Assembly (NCBI RefSeq): GCF_901709675.1
Contig: NC_051088.1
Coordinates: 3,605,164-3,669,163, forward strand
Reading direction: 5' to 3'
DNA from: Syngnathus acus
Taxonomy: Eukaryota > Chordata > Actinopteri > Syngnathiformes > Syngnathidae
Length of the DNA stretch: 64,000 nucleotides
Part shown: positions 37,012-50,063 of the stretch, in pieces
Numbering within the stretch: position 1 is the stretch's first letter
Layout: each line of letters starts with the position of its first letter
Position numbers and translations under genes: made by a program
The notes under the pieces: model-generated
Seen by the model: only the letters and a program-made list of their open reading frames with translations
What the model was told of the DNA's origin: nothing
Databases searched by the model: none

Positions 37012-37685
37012 ATGGTTCCATTAAATTGGGGGGCATGGGCCCTGTCTCCCTGCGGCATTGTGCTGGCCATGTGTGTACTTGTGTGTCTGTCGCAGCCGCC
37101 CCCTACCAAACCTGAAGACTGTGATCGAAAGGAACATCCGGTCGCGTCCAACCAAGGTGAGGACATCTTAAGAAAAAGTCGAATTTTTGCCCAGTTTTGA
37201 ATGACAGTTTGACATAAAGCCTGTCGGTGGTATTGTAAAATTGTTGCCTAAGTATCTCTTTCAATGAAAGTCCTAAGTATCTCTTTCAATGAAAGTCCTT
37301 AACAGACCGGAAGCAAGAAGTTATCATCAAATGTGTTATCAATCAAGGTAAAATCCAAGCTTTCAAAATTTTGTTTTAGTGGGACACAATCATATTTGCC
37401 TGAGATGTCAATTGTTATCATCCACATTTTTCTGTTGTTGGTACGTGGATACCCACATGTTGAAGTTAAGAGCAATAAAGATAATATATAGTTCCAAATA
37501 ACATTTAAAACATAGCAAACATTGAAGAAATTAGAGATTAAAATGACCACTCCAATTACATAAAGGACTTCCATAAAATTAAATGTCAAAATTACCCAAA
37601 AATAAGGCCACAAAATTAAATTTAGAACTTGTTGGTAGTGTTCTGCACCCAGGTCAGTATTACATGCATATACTTGTATGTCTAA

Positions 37686-37718
<33 letters not shown>

Positions 37719-38308
37719 TTGTAAATCTCCTCTTTTTGAAAATGTCCTCTACTTAGTAATATGTTTGATATATGAATACATTTACCATTACATTTCTGGT
37801 GTTTTTCTGTTAAAATATTTTCCAAATAAAAAGGAAGTAAGATATTTACATATTTTCAGCTAAAAACAGCATTCAGCTGCTATAAATCTTTATCTAAGTC
37901 TGAACACGTTTTCACGAACGTATCACGAACCTTCACTTACACAGTAGAAAAGTCTGAAGACTGCTTTGATATGAAAATATACACAAACATTAACTCATAT
38001 ATCAACCGCCATAAACCAATGATCCCTGACATTTTTTGCTTCTTGTTTGTGTCCCATCTGCAATGAGTTCATGACTTGCTTTTGCAGTTGTGAATCACTG
38101 GATTAGAGAATTACAGAATTTGAGAGCCCTGATTTTTAATGCCATACCTCACCTTCAGGATGAACTACAAATCCCAATTTCAGTTAAGTTGTGATGTTGC
38201 ATCTAACAGCATACAACCTTTATTCAATAGTACAATTTAATGTTCAAGTGGATAAACTATAGTGTGTGTGTGTGCGTGTTGTGTGCATGCGCCCGTGTGC
38301 GTGCGTGC

Positions 38309-38347
<39 letters not shown>

Positions 38348-39917
38348 CACGTGCATGAGCGTGCAGTGCGTGTGTGTATAAATATTCACTCACTCACACG
38401 TTTGAATTTGTCTGCAATTCAAAAAAAGGTGGGATGGAGGAAGTGTTCATCTTTCCTTTTAACAACACCCAGTAAGCATTTGGGAACTGAGGAAATTTTT
38501 TCCGAAACTCTCATCCCAACTCAGCCTTTAACCCATAGTTCCATGGGGGATTTCTGTATGGGAACATCACAGTATAATACTATCATAATAAACGTGAATC
38601 CACTGTGTATTCTATGCAACTTTACTTGCAGCATCCTCATAACATCGTGCCAACAACATAACATGAGTAATGTTATGTGATCCGCACGTCACTGAGGTGT
38701 AAAATAATGCAAGTTATTTATTCTTTCTTGTGCAGCCCGGTACCAAATGATCCACAGACCAGTACTGGTCCACAGCCGGGGGTTTGGGGTCCACTGGTCT
38801 AATGCATAGTCTTAAGACCCAACATCAAACTTTATATAATATACTTGCTGTCTCCTAGAATTACATGTTTACCTTTCTAATTGCTACAGTACAGTTATCT
38901 GAGTTTTGCTGAAGTGATTAAAGCAATATATCTGATTTAATGAGTTGTTTGCTGTTTAATAGTGATGAGAAAATTATGTTTCATGAACCAGTTAATGTAT
39001 TTTTAGACTCTTCAATATGGCACTGTTGGTTAAAATTAAGGGGTTTAGGAAATGGAAATTCAGTGTGCTTTTAGTTCAATGTTGAACAGTACCATTTGGA
39101 GGAGTAAAAATAAAATACAATACTGGTTCATGAAGCAAATTTGAAGCTTCATTTTGCAGTGTTTAAAGTTACATGCAAATTACATACATGCATCCGTGTG
39201 TACTTGCACAGCTTCTTTTGAAACACTTAAAAACAACAACTGCAATCAAGAAAGACAAATAAAATACTATGGAATGCCTTGGCTTGGTGCACACTGGTTA
39301 GCACGTCCGCCTCACAGTTAGGAAGGTGTGGGTTCAATTCCACCTCCGACCCTCCCTGTGTGGAGTTTGCATGTTCTCCCCGTGTCCGCGTGGGTTTTCT
39401 CCGGGTTCCTCCCACATCCCAAAAACATGCTTGGTAGGCTGATTGAGCACTCCAAATTGTCCCTAGGTGTGAGTGCGAATGCGGATGGTTGTTCGTCTCT
39501 GTGTGCCCTGCGATTGGCTGGCGACCAGTTCGGGGTGTCCCCCGCCTACTGCCCGATGACAGCTGGGATAGGCTCCAGCACGCCCGCGACCCCCGTGGGG
39601 ACAAAGCGGTACTGAGAATGGATGGATGGAATGCCTTCATTGACACATTCTAAGGTGCATATGCATTGAGGTTATGAAAACCCAAATGACAGCCAATAAT
39701 AAGTTACTAATAATGAGTACTACTCCAATCTACAAAAAAAGATGACAAACCCGAGACTGAAAGTAAACATTGCTGCGGCTTGAGAGTTTCTTGGTTCCCC
39801 GTGCCAATAGCTTTGTGGCGGTGTGGCAACTACTGTGTTTTTTCACTGCTGTGACCTGGACAGTCATTGGATAAAGGCTGGTCTTCCATTAGAGGCGCAG
39901 CATCTCTGGGGGTCTAT

Positions 39918-39986
<69 letters not shown>

Positions 39987-42900
39987 GCTCCATCAGTTTG
40001 AACATTAAGTTGTTTGCAAGTTTAGGAATTGATTAGGATTTACAAATCATTGTATTATGTTTTTATGGTTTACACTACCGCTCAACTTCATTGGAATTGG
40101 GGTTTGTGGAATAGTTATAGTGAGCCACACTCTCTTGTCTAACCTTAGGTACCACTGACCTCAACAGAAAATACTCCAGAATTATTTCACAAAGGGGAAC
40201 CAACTCTATTTTCTTCCATTATCAGTTCCAGTTCATTATGTGTTCCAGGTGTTCTGCTACTTTTAATGATATTGTATATGTGGATATAGCAACATGGCCT
40301 TTTCATATAATTACAGGTCTAAAGTCATGGGTGTCGGAGTTCTCACACCCAGGAGTGAAGGACTTCTCTCAGTTGGCTGTGGACCTGAGCAGAAAGCAGA
40401 TTATTGTGGGAGCGAGGTGCAAGTAATTACACGCCAAGCAGAAAACAAACAAATAAAAAATACTGATCTTGAATATTGTCTTGTCTAGAAACTTTCTCTT
40501 CAGCCTGAGTTTGGACAATGCCTCACTTATACAGGTTTGAGAGTGTGAGAGTTTGTGTTGTCAAACTTTAAACGTTTCCAAACCAGTGTGTTTCTTCTTT
40601 TTTTGCCCAAGGCAACAGAATGGACACCCGATGAAGACACAATGCACTCATGCAAAAGCAAGGGGAAGTCCGAGGTAGTTCTTGAAGTGCCTGTTCAAAA
40701 TGTAATCGATGACGTTTGCTCATGTCATGCTTGTATGCAGGAGGAGTGTCAAAACTACGTACGAGTTTTATTGCTCAGCGGGAGGACGCTTGTAACATGT
40801 GGGACCAATGCTTTCACTCCTGTCTGCACGACAAGGCAGGTTGGTGCTAGCTTGATGTTTGACCAACCGCTCCATTTCATTATCCTCCAGCAACCTTTAT
40901 TAACCTGTGTGATGGTTCCCCATTTGCTGTCAGATTGACAACATCAGTCAGGTGTTGGACACAGTGAACGGTGTTGCCCGATGTCCGTATGACCCCCGCC
41001 ACAACTCCACCGCCATGATTTCAGAGATGGGCGAGCTGTACGCGGCCACGGTGATTGACTTTTCTGGACGCGACCCAGTCATCTACAGGAGCCTGGGAAA
41101 CATGCAACCACTGCGCACAGCCCAGTATAACTCTAAATGGCTTAATGGTAAACAATGACACCCATACTGGCTATCAGCCTTCTCTTCATCTCATCCTTTC
41201 TCTTTTTAATCACTTCACCCCCTTTAGAGCCTCAGTTTGTGTCTGCTTATGACATTGGCCGATTTGCCTACTTCTTCCTGAGGGAAACTGCTGTTGAAAA
41301 CGACTGTGGAAAGATGGTGTTCTCTCGCGTGGCCCGAGTATGTAAAAACGACATGGGCGGTCGTTTCCTTTTGGAGGACACCTGGACTACCTTTATGAAG
41401 GCTCGATTAAACTGCTCACGCTCAGGAGAAATCCCCTTTCATTACAACGAACTACAGAGCACCTTCTACTTACCAGAACAGGACTTGATCTATGGCATTT
41501 TTACAACTAATGTGTGAGTTATCCTGAATAGCGCTGCGATCAAACATCACTTCATAAACATTGGCTATTATGTCCAAAGACCAATCAGACCTATATTATC
41601 TTTGTGTCCAAGCACAGTCCAGAGTATTTTCTCCTTTGTATAATGTTATGTCAGGAGCCGATTTTACAGTGTAATGACAGCACTGACATTTAAGAATAAC
41701 CTGTGGTTAGTCAAGACATGCGAACCAAAGTCAGCATTACACACACATTTGTACTAGTCCTACCCGTTGCTCTGCAAATGCCTTTGCAGAAATGTAGTAA
41801 TTCCCCATAGTCTAATTACTCTTACAGAAACAGCATGTCGGCAACTGCTGTTTGTGCCTACAACCTGACTGCCATCACACGAGCTTTCAATGGACCTTTC
41901 CGCTACCAGGAGAACCCCCGGACTGCCTGGCTCTCTGCGCCAAATCCCATACCCAATTTCCAGGTAACCCCATGTGTGTTTGTGTAATCAAACACACAGG
42001 CTTTTCTGATGGGCATCCTAAAAGGGTTTCGTGTATTGTCAGTGTGGCACGCTGGATGAAGGAGGCATTGGTGGGAACCTGACTGAACGCAACCTCCAAG
42101 ATGCTCAGCGACTCTTTCTGATGCACGATGTGGTACAGCCGGTGACAGTCAACCCTCTGCTCACCCAGAACAACGTACGCTTCTCTAAGCTAGTAGTGGA
42201 CATTGTGCAGGGCCGCGATGCCCTTTACCACGTCATGTACATCGGCACCGGTAAATGAAGCACGACACTGACTTGAATTTGAATCCTACGAAAGCCTTGA
42301 ATGTTAACTCTTGGCCAATCAGAATATGGCAGCATCTTGAAGACTCTCGCTACAACAAATGCAACTCTTCATGGCTGCTACCTGGAGGAGCTCAAGATCC
42401 TTCCTGAAGGGCAAACCGGCTCAATCAATAGCCTCCAGATCCTACACGGTGACAAATCTTTGTTTGTGGGGCTTGATGACAGACTGGTGAAAATCCCATT
42501 ACAACGATGCTACGGCCATCCAACACAGCGGTGCGAAAATGTTTATTATATAATCCTTCATGTATAGAATGGAATTTTGAATATTAATCAAAATATTATA
42601 AAATATATTAAAATATTGTAACAATAGCACTTGTTCTATTTAGACACTGCCTAGAAGCCCGGGACCCATATTGTGGCTGGGATCGCAAACAGGAGCGTTG
42701 TACAACCTTTGAAGAGAGCATCGACATCAACCAGTGGGCCCAGAACATCACCCAGTGCCCAGTAAATCATATAATCTCACGCTATCTCTCTCACATAGAC
42801 ACACACATTTGTTCTTTCTCAAGGTGAGGAATCTGAAGCAAGATGGTGGCTTTGGCCCGTGGGCACCATGGCAACCCTGTAACCACAATGACGGCGAGGG

Positions 42901-45900
42901 TTACATCAGCAGTTGCATTTGCCGCTCTCGCTCGTGTGATGGACCTGTGCCCCGATGCGGTGGGGTCGACTGTAAAGGTCCAAACATTCAGGTGGCCAAC
43001 TGCTCCAGGTAAACCCAACATGCTGAGGCAACTAATCTCAGAGGTACTCTGTGTGAAAAACAGCGGTCTTCATGTGAGGTCAATATTCTGTAATCAGAGT
43101 TACAATGTATTCCGATAAAGTTACTAGTTAAAAAAAAAAAGTAGTAAGTAATGTAATCCAAGTACAACATTATTAAAGCGACGTAACTTGTCATTGTTTT
43201 GTTGTTTCTCCGAACCACACATCCTCACGAGGGTCGCGGGCGTGCTGGGACCTATCCCAGCAGTCTTCGGTCAGTCGGCGGGGTACACTCTGACTTGGTC
43301 GTCCGCTAATCGCAGGGCACACATAGACAGACAACCATTCACACTCACAATCACACCTACGAACAATTTGGAGTCATCAACCGGCCTAACATGCATGATT
43401 TTGGAATGTGGGAGGAAACCTGAGTACCTGGAGGAAACCCACGCAGAACATGCAAACTCCACACAGGAAGGCTGCAGCCGGAATCAAACACTGCACCTTC
43501 AAACTGTAAGGCGGACCTGCTTCAAGAAATCAGTCATTATCAAGCTTCACAGCTTGCTGACAAGCTGAAAGCAAATTATGTGCATTGAGTCCTTGTTTCT
43601 TGCTAAAATGCCATAATTTCAAATTGTTTCCACTTTTATTTTTTTTGCTAAAATGCAAATGTGGGAACATTTTCACTAAGTGTATAATTGATTTGGAAAA
43701 TGCAGTCTAGGCTTTTATTAGCTCATTCGATGGCAGTGTGGGATTGAGCCCAGAGTAGGGCGGATGGGAAGAGTCACAGGTTGCACTAGACTGGATGAAA
43801 CTGGAATAAATTCCCAGCCATTTTCTAGTTTCAATGGAGCTTGTTTATTATTTTAAAGGGACGGTAAAGCAAGGATAGTTCATTTTTCATTAACTGTACC
43901 AGTTTATGTAGGTATTGATCAGGAAAATGAAAAAAGTTGGTATTTTCTGGTTTACCCAATAATTTTGAAGAAATAATGAAACAACAAATGCCTTTAAAAC
44001 ACGTGAGTTGTACCATGGAGCTACCTTATTTGTGTTTCTCTTTCTTAGCGTTAGCGGTTTTACTCAAATGAGAGTTTCTCATAATAAGGTACAAGCTGAA
44101 TTTGGGTTTGACTCGCATGGGAATTATCAAAAAAGAAAAAGGCTAAAATTTCACCCAGAGTGATGATATTCGAGATCCTAATTATTTTTAATCTTATATT
44201 CAGCAGTGTAAAGTCTCTAGAATTTTCTTTTAAATTATTTGTCCAAGACTTTTAGTCATGTGCAAGGCATGCTAACAAATGGAACAAGTGGAAGAGACCA
44301 TCTCTCCTAATAATCCCAGACTTGCTCATGTATGTTGAAAGTATGTTGATTTTCTATCTCCTGTTCAGGAATGGTGGCTGGACTCCCTGGTCTTCATGGG
44401 GCCATTGTAGCAGCAGTTGTGGTGTTGGTTTTGAAGTGAGGCAGCGGTCCTGCAACAACCCCTCACCTCGTTACGGAGGTCGAATCTGTGTTGGCCAAGG
44501 TCGAGAGGAGAGGTGAGAAGGAATGAGAGGAATGGGGACTTGGAGGAAAATATATTTGGGAACATCAAAAGGAGACAAAAAAGAAATAATTGGCACAATG
44601 CACATGGTGAGCATTAAACATACATATACTTGTGTGTTTCAGGCTGTGCAATGAAAAAAATACATGCCCATTACCAGTGCTTTGGACTACATGGGGGCCC
44701 TGGGCTCAATGCAGTGCTGAATGTGGAGGAGGGGTACACTCCAGGACCAGAACTTGTGGGAATGGAAACACCTGTCCCGGATGTGCCGTGGTACTGTGCT
44801 GTTTGCGCACTGAATCAATTGATTCTCCGTTGTAATGAACCGTAACAGTGAAGCTATCGATTTTGCTGTTTAGGAGTATAAGACCTGTAACCTGGAGGCC
44901 TGCCCTGAGGTGCGTCGCAACACCCCGTGGACTTCCTGGATGCCAGTCAACATCAGCCAAGATGGATCACGCCAAGAACAGAGATATAGATACACGTGCC
45001 GGGCATTGCTAAGGGATGTCCAGCAACTTCAATTAGGAAAGAAGAAAATAGAGACCAGGTTTTGTCCAAATGACGGTTCTGGAACCTGCCAGACCGAGTG
45101 TGAGGACCTGAGACCAAAAGGCATTTATTTGGTGGATTGAGATGTACAAGGCCTGACTTTAGAAATTGTTTTCTGTATCTTACTTCCAGCTCTGGTTGAT
45201 GACTTGGTAAAGTCAGGTGGCCGGACTTTGTCACAACCCAAAGATACATACTGGAGTTCTTGGGAAACATGGTCTACCTGTTCCCAGCAATGTTCCAGAG
45301 GCTTTCGAACTCGGAGACGTGGTTGCTCAACAGCAGAGGGCAAAATCGGTCCAAGTGCATGTATCGGATCCCCGGTGGATTATCAAGATTGCAACATGCA
45401 ACCGTGCCAAGGTACTTTGTTACAATATACATTGTGCCATATTGTGTGTATGCACCTTGGTCAAGGAATATCTAAAAAAATATAAATATATTGTAGACAG
45501 GAACTGGAACACCTGCACAAAACTCACAAAAGCACAAATAGAACATGTAAACAGCACACATGAAGACATGTTCAAGTTTTCAGAATAGCTGTAAATAAAA
45601 CTGGAAGCCTTCTTGATGTAAGGTAAAAAAAAATTGCCACCAAACATGACTACTTTTGTTCCAGTGAGCGGAGCCTGGTCCTGTTGGTCTACATGGACCC
45701 AATGTACTGTGAGTTGTGGGGGTGGCCATTTCCAGCGGACGAGGTCATGTGACAATCCACCTCCTGCCAATGGAGGTGGGATCTGTATTGGTCTACACAC
45801 CGAAGAGGCACTTTGCAATACACACACTTGTGAAGGTACCTACATCATTGAGCAAGCCAATTCTGTGTGATTGTACTGGTCATTTATACTGACAAATAAT

Positions 45901-47703
45901 GCCATGCAAATTGAGTACATTATGTTCAATTTAGTGTTTTGATTTAAAGGGTTAGCCATAAATACGTCAAATATGTTGTAACTCACGTGACTTAATTTCA
46001 TTCACAGAGTGATGTGGGTTCGAGATGATGGTTGTCTCGTCTATATGTGCCCTTTGACTGATGATGACCAGGCATCCATTGCACATTAGCTGAGATAGAC
46101 TTCAGATTCCCCAACCCGGAATAGGATGTGCAGTGTAAAGGATGGATGGATGGATGGATGGATGGATGGATGGATGGATGGATGGATGGATGGATGGATG
46201 GATGGATGGATGGATGGATGGATGGATGGATGGATGGATGGATGGATGGATGGATGGATGGATGGATGGATGGATGGACATTTTTATATAGTATGTAGAC
46301 TGCTGGGAAATCTCTTCAATGTCGAAAGCAGGTTCTGGGGGTTGCTTGATTTTCGTATTTGCGGCATGCTGCAAAAATGTAGCCCTCATTTAGTCCAGGA
46401 TGTCAATTCAGATCCACTCAAATCTCAAAACTGTATTGACACTGAACAAGGTCACTGGATCAGTTTTATAAAAAAATGATGAATTGATAGATTGTGAATT
46501 GTTTTTTTCCTCCACTGGTCATCAGGCTGGGGTCTGTGGTCAGACTGGGGGGACTGCGATGAGGAGGGCCTGCAGTATCGCTCTCACTCCTGTGGTGAAA
46601 ACCAGGAAGCTAATTTGTGCCAGGGTAACATAAGTCAGGCCAGACCATGCCAGACACACGAGGTGGCAGGTAAACATCACGCAATGATTTGACTGTCAGA
46701 TGTCTAGAGGCTGTCAATGGTACAAACAACAACAACAAAGAAAGACAGAACTCTAAAGAGTCACTGATCTTATCTTGTGTTTTTGTTTTTCATACTGTAG
46801 CAGGTCCAACCTAATCCATTGCATGATGATGGTCCACAAAAATCTCCTAAACAAAAAAGTGACACCAGAAATAATCCAGCCCAGTGTCAAACTGAGGCAG
46901 TTTATAGGCAATTTTAACATTTGCTGCAATTTGCTGGCAACCAGTTCAGGATGCAACCCTCTTCTCACCCAAAGTCTGCTTGGATATGGCCAAATATACT
47001 CATGGCCATAATTAGGGCAATCTTTATGGAAAATAAATGGACAGGTGTATTTTAACAAATTTATCTGTCATAAAAGTGTTCGAAAAAGTGTGTCCGACCC
47101 CATTTAATTTTTGTACCATTTCAGTGATTTTGCCTGAACAGGAGGACCACAACTGTGGAAGTAAGTAAAAATAAGGATTGTCTTCCACGTCCTATAGATT
47201 ATTATTCTCACGAGCACACTGCCCGCTTTGTTTTTGACAGCTTTCACATTGTTCCAACTGGTCGCTGTGGGAATGGCCAGTTTTTGTGCAGCTGCCCTCT
47301 TGTCAGCATTGGCCGTCGCTTACTGCCATCATTTGAACCGACCCTCGGTAGAGTCAGTCGTCATCCACCCCAGCACGCACAACCACCTCACCTACAACAA
47401 GCACGATAACACCACGCCAAAGAATGAGAAGTACATTCCGATGGAGGTCGTGGTAGGTTCCAATCAACACTTGTGTTTTTTCCACAATCGTCCACCTGTG
47501 CGTTGATATTTTGCTAACTCGAGCTAAACCCAACCTTGCAGATGCTACACAAGAACAATCTTCACGTAAACGACGACACCAACCGCCACTTCCCTTCCCC
47601 CGTCCCTTCCAGCAACATGTTCACCACCACGTACTACCCGCCCAACTTGAGCAAGTATGACTTTCCACCGGAAGCACCATGCAGGGCCTACGTCCACAGC
47701 TAA
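37012..47703 (+). CDS. sema5b: Semaphorin-5B, complete
   Basis: Semaphorin-5B is a single-pass membrane axon-guidance protein. Exons: 37012-37156, 40317-40416, 40489-40534, 40612-40674, 40741-40839, 40934-41147, 41228-41513, 41828-41963, 42043-42250, 42323-42530, 42644-42761, 42824-43008, 44369-44512, 44643-44790, 44874-45099, 45190-45411, 45665-45835, 46526-46669, 47125-47160, 47241-47452, 47542-47703: 3273 nt, 1090 residues plus stop, all in phase. Order: signal peptide (hydrophobic [12 protein letters not shown]), sema domain (from about [11 protein letters not shown] to exon 10), PSI (DPYCGWD), seven thrombospondin type-1 repeats (exons 12-18, e.g. [17 protein letters not shown]), transmembrane segment ([16 protein letters not shown]), short cytoplasmic tail. 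The tail ([24 protein letters not shown]) matches 5B rather than 5A. A 3' splice site at 36967 implies a 5' UTR start in the same exon as the ATG. The fish a/b copy cannot be told. Confidence 0.96.
37247..37296. repeat. 25-bp direct tandem duplication in sema5b intron 1
   Basis: The unit CCTAAGTATCTCTTTCAATG plus AAAGT is repeated exactly once (37247-37271, 37272-37296), about 90 bases after the exon 1 donor. Confidence 0.95.
37686..37718. repeat. (ATT)n microsatellite
   Basis: About eleven ATT units in sema5b intron 1, inside the inverted-repeat segment. Confidence 0.95.
38070..38262 (-). repeat. Right arm of long inverted repeat around sema5b exon 1
   Basis: Reverse complement of 35247-35439 with four substitutions in 193 bp. 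It lies in sema5b intron 1, about 910 bp past the exon 1 donor, and continues directly into a TG tract. Confidence 0.96.
38263..38375. repeat. (TG)n-rich tract, outer flank of right inverted arm
   Basis: TG with CG and CA interruptions. It is the mirror counterpart of the CA tract beside the left arm, though less pure. Confidence 0.9.
39281..39627 (+). mobile_element. tRNA-headed SINE with 10-bp target duplication
   Basis: 347 bp flanked by GGAATGCCTT (39271-39280 and 39628-39637). It has the head GGTTAGCACGTCCGCCTCAC, a B-box-like GGTTCAATTCC, the full body, and a 3' end GAGAATGGATGGAT. Located in sema5b intron 1. Confidence 0.9.
39919..39985. repeat. (TTTC)n microsatellite
   Basis: About sixteen TTTC/TTCT units in sema5b intron 1, next to a dispersed repeat. 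Confidence 0.95.
39993..40112 (-). repeat. Dispersed fish repeat, shared with 52077-52162
   Basis: On the minus strand it starts CCACAAACCCCAATTCCAAT and runs through AATACAATGATTTGTAAATC to GTTCAAACTGATGG. A related plus-strand segment in cacnb4 intron 2 (52077-52162) shares the CCACAAATCCAGTTCCAATA and ATGATTTGCAGATTG parts. It is probably the end of a DNA transposon family; the class is uncertain. Confidence 0.6.
43009..44368 (+). other. sema5b: sema5b intron between first and second thrombospondin repeats
   Basis: A 1.36-kb intron holding a minus-strand SINE (43205-43520); the remainder is AT-rich with no recognised content. Confidence 0.6.
43205..43520 (-). mobile_element. tRNA-headed SINE, minus orientation
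   Basis: The motif order on the minus strand (GTCCGCCTTACAGTTTGAAG, GGAGTTTGCATGTTCTGC, GTGTGCCCTGCGATTAGCGG, CTGGGATAGGTCCCAGCACG) identifies the family. The (GGAT)n tail is gone. Confidence 0.8.
46005..46278 (+). mobile_element. SINE 3' end with expanded (GGAT)n
   Basis: The 3' part of the SINE family (GTATATGTGCCCTTTGACTG-like text, AGCTGAGATAGACTTCAGAT) leads straight into about 35 GGAT units (46140-46278). Located in the intron before the last thrombospondin repeat of sema5b. Confidence 0.75.
46670..47124 (+). other. sema5b: sema5b intron, nothing recognised
   Basis: A 455-bp intron with no gene. A weak SINE-like 3' fragment (GCTGGCAACCAGTTCAGGAT) lies near 46930-46980. Confidence 0.4.
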
Positions 47704-47868
47704 CAGCTCATCAGCTCAAACTAAATCACCAAAATCGCCCTGGTGTTCATGGGCGCTAAACTACCCAAATGAATTTTTATTGTCTTGTAGCACACATTAC
47801 CAACATCTCAACCAAACACTGTCATATTGTTTGGTAACTGAGCGATCAAAAAATTAAAAAAAATAAAA
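47704..47868 (+). other. sema5b: sema5b 3' UTR with candidate poly(A) signal
   Basis: AATTAAAAAAAATAAA at about 47852-47867 contains an AATAAA hexamer roughly 160 bases after the stop. A longer 3' UTR is possible, as fish semaphorin transcripts often run further. Confidence 0.45.
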
Positions 47869-48185
47869 AAAAGACATAAACAAAACCGTGAAGGATCCGC
47901 TAAGAAAGCACATATACTATTATTACTCTTTTATTTCCTTAAAAAATAGACATACCGGTAGGTGTGCTACATAGCTAACAAGATGGGATGCTGTAGTTTG
48001 GACCGTCTTGGACATCTGCTACTTGGAGAAGAAAAATATGAATGAAAACAGTAAAATGACGTATTGTGACGCACCTGCAGAGCAAAGACACTAAGTAAGA
48101 CCTACTGAAGTCATTTAGCACAAAACAACAGAAGACGCCAACTGACCTTCCTTGGGATGATGAGGGTGTAGGGTTTTCTTCCTTA

Positions 48186-48399
48186 TTAAAGAAGAAGTCA
48201 ACCCCAAAATGTTCTTTTCAATAATATGTTGTATGTGCCCCCACTAGTCCAAACAGAGTATTCAGAAAAATAATAAAAATAAAAGCAGGTTGATTTTGCC
48301 TGTTTGATTCAAATTCCACAAACAGAACATAAATCACAACACGGGGTTTCAACCAGTTGGGCTGCACAGAACAAAATTTGGGGGTTGACTCCCCTTTAA
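48186..48399. mobile_element. Compact TTAA-flanked MITE
   Basis: A 214-bp element bounded by TTAA on both sides, with ends AGAAGAAGTCAACCCCAAAA and, inverted, AAGGGGAGTCAACCCCCAAA. The interior carries CCCCCACTAGTCCAAAC, as in the 3386-4325 element. It has no coding capacity. Confidence 0.8.
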
Positions 48400-48874
48400 C
48401 GACTTCAAAAGAATGATTTGTTCACAGACACTATATGCGTTTGGTTTTTCACCAATTTGACTTTACCTGCCAGAAGACTTTCCTGGAGAAAAACTGCATA
48501 CTGAAATGGTCAAATGTAGAGTTCATAGTTTTGTATTGAAAGGCATCAGTGTCTTTTGAACACTGAACTGCTGATGTTCAATATGCTGATATTTTTATAT
48601 GTCCCTGTTCATAAACGTCCATAAACATGTCAATTAGATTCTCTGTCGGTGTGTCAATAATGTCATTGATGTGACTGACAGGTAATCAGCCCTGGGTGTA
48701 CCCCACCCCTCATCTTAAACCAACTGCAATCGTCTTGATTCCCTGTCAACAGGATGCAATTTGTAGTCAATGGGTGGATGAGTTAAATATTATGGTATTC
48801 ACATTTCATATCAAAATACTGTGATGTCATGAATTCGTGAATTAAATCTGAAGCTAAGTCGCTGATAGTGTAGG

Positions 48875-49164
48875 GGTGCACAGGCCTGACTTGTGTGCGG
48901 GAAGCGAGGGATCGATTCCCACTCAGGGGTAGTGTGCATGCTGGTGTGTGATTGGTCGTGTGCCCTGCGACTGTCTGGCGACCAGTTCAGAGTGTAGTCT
49001 GCCTTTGGCTGGGATAGGCTCAGCAACCCCTGATCGGGATAAGCGGTGTTGAAAATGGATGGATGGATGGATGGATGGATGGATGGATGGATGGATGGAT
49101 GGATGGATGGATGGATGGATGGATGGACGGACGGACGGACGGACGGACGGACGGACGGATGGAT
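48875..49164 (+). mobile_element. SINE variant with GGAT to GGAC expansion
   Basis: A B-box-like GGATCGATTCC, then GTGTGCCCTGCGACTGTCTG, GGCTGGGATAGGCTCAGCAA and GATCGGGATAAGCGG lead into (GGAT)n at 49055-49126 and (GGAC)n at 49127-49158. The A-box end is diverged. Confidence 0.75.
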
Positions 49165-50048
49165 TTGAAGATTGGCCTCATCAGTCACCTCCGGACCCAC
49201 AATCCCTGGTCATCGATCTAGATTTAAGTCACTGGTCATCTTCGAACCTGAAGGACAAACAACAACAACATCATACGTACCAAAAATGGCGTCAGATGAT
49301 AAAGTAAAGTAAAATGCTGCCACCTCCCAGAAGCCTGCATCTGGATTCCTATACAGATGTAGAACAACGCAGTGGTCCTCTCATCGCTGATAGCATTACC
49401 AACACAATCTTCTTCTCCAGCTCCTTTTCTTGGTATGCAGCGAATGCCTACAGAATTGTGACCAGAGTCCTTCCAAACCATGAAAGCTCGATCAGCTTTA
49501 TATTCTATATTAGATTATATTTTTTACTGTTTACAGTTTTTTGCAGCTGGTCCGACGTTGTAAACAAGACCTTTTATTCCACGTGTTTAGTAAAGAATTG
49601 AACTGCTGCAGTTGAACAATTTATCGGTAGCTGAGTTCCAGTGAAGCTCTCAAGTATTTCTAAAATTGCGGTCAATGTCTTGGTCAAAAAGTGCAGAATG
49701 AATGAAATGAAACATTTATTTAATGGAGAAATTTATTTAATTATTTAATGAAGCATTTATATATTCATTAGATTTATTTAATTAATAAAGGAAACAATTA
49801 GTTGATTAATGCTGTTTTCAAATCAAAGGCAGACCATGACAGCTTTTCAAATTGATGTCCAGTCCTTCGTAACGCTTTTTGTATTATTCCAAATGAGCCT
49901 GTTTCCAGGGAGAGCTGAGAATAACTCTTACATAGTGTCTGAAATAGCCCACAATTAGCCCTCTCTTCAGGCTAAATAAAGACCCCCCTCCCTCATCTAT
50001 CACTCAAGTCCATCTGCTTATGAGTGGGCGAGCATCACAATCATCACC

Positions 50049-50063
50049 GTCATCATCATTGTC

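Larger units (their letters stand above)
47869..50048. other. Intergenic DNA between sema5b and cacnb4
   Basis: Holds a compact TTAA MITE (48186-48399) and a SINE with a GGAT/GGAC expansion (48875-49164). The rest (47869-48185, 48400-48870, 49165-50048) shows no gene. Confidence 0.6.

Noticed and set aside
46102-46479. MDGW and HPSI repeat proteins (also 48811-49307)
   Set aside because: Translations of (GGAT)n tails of SINE copies.
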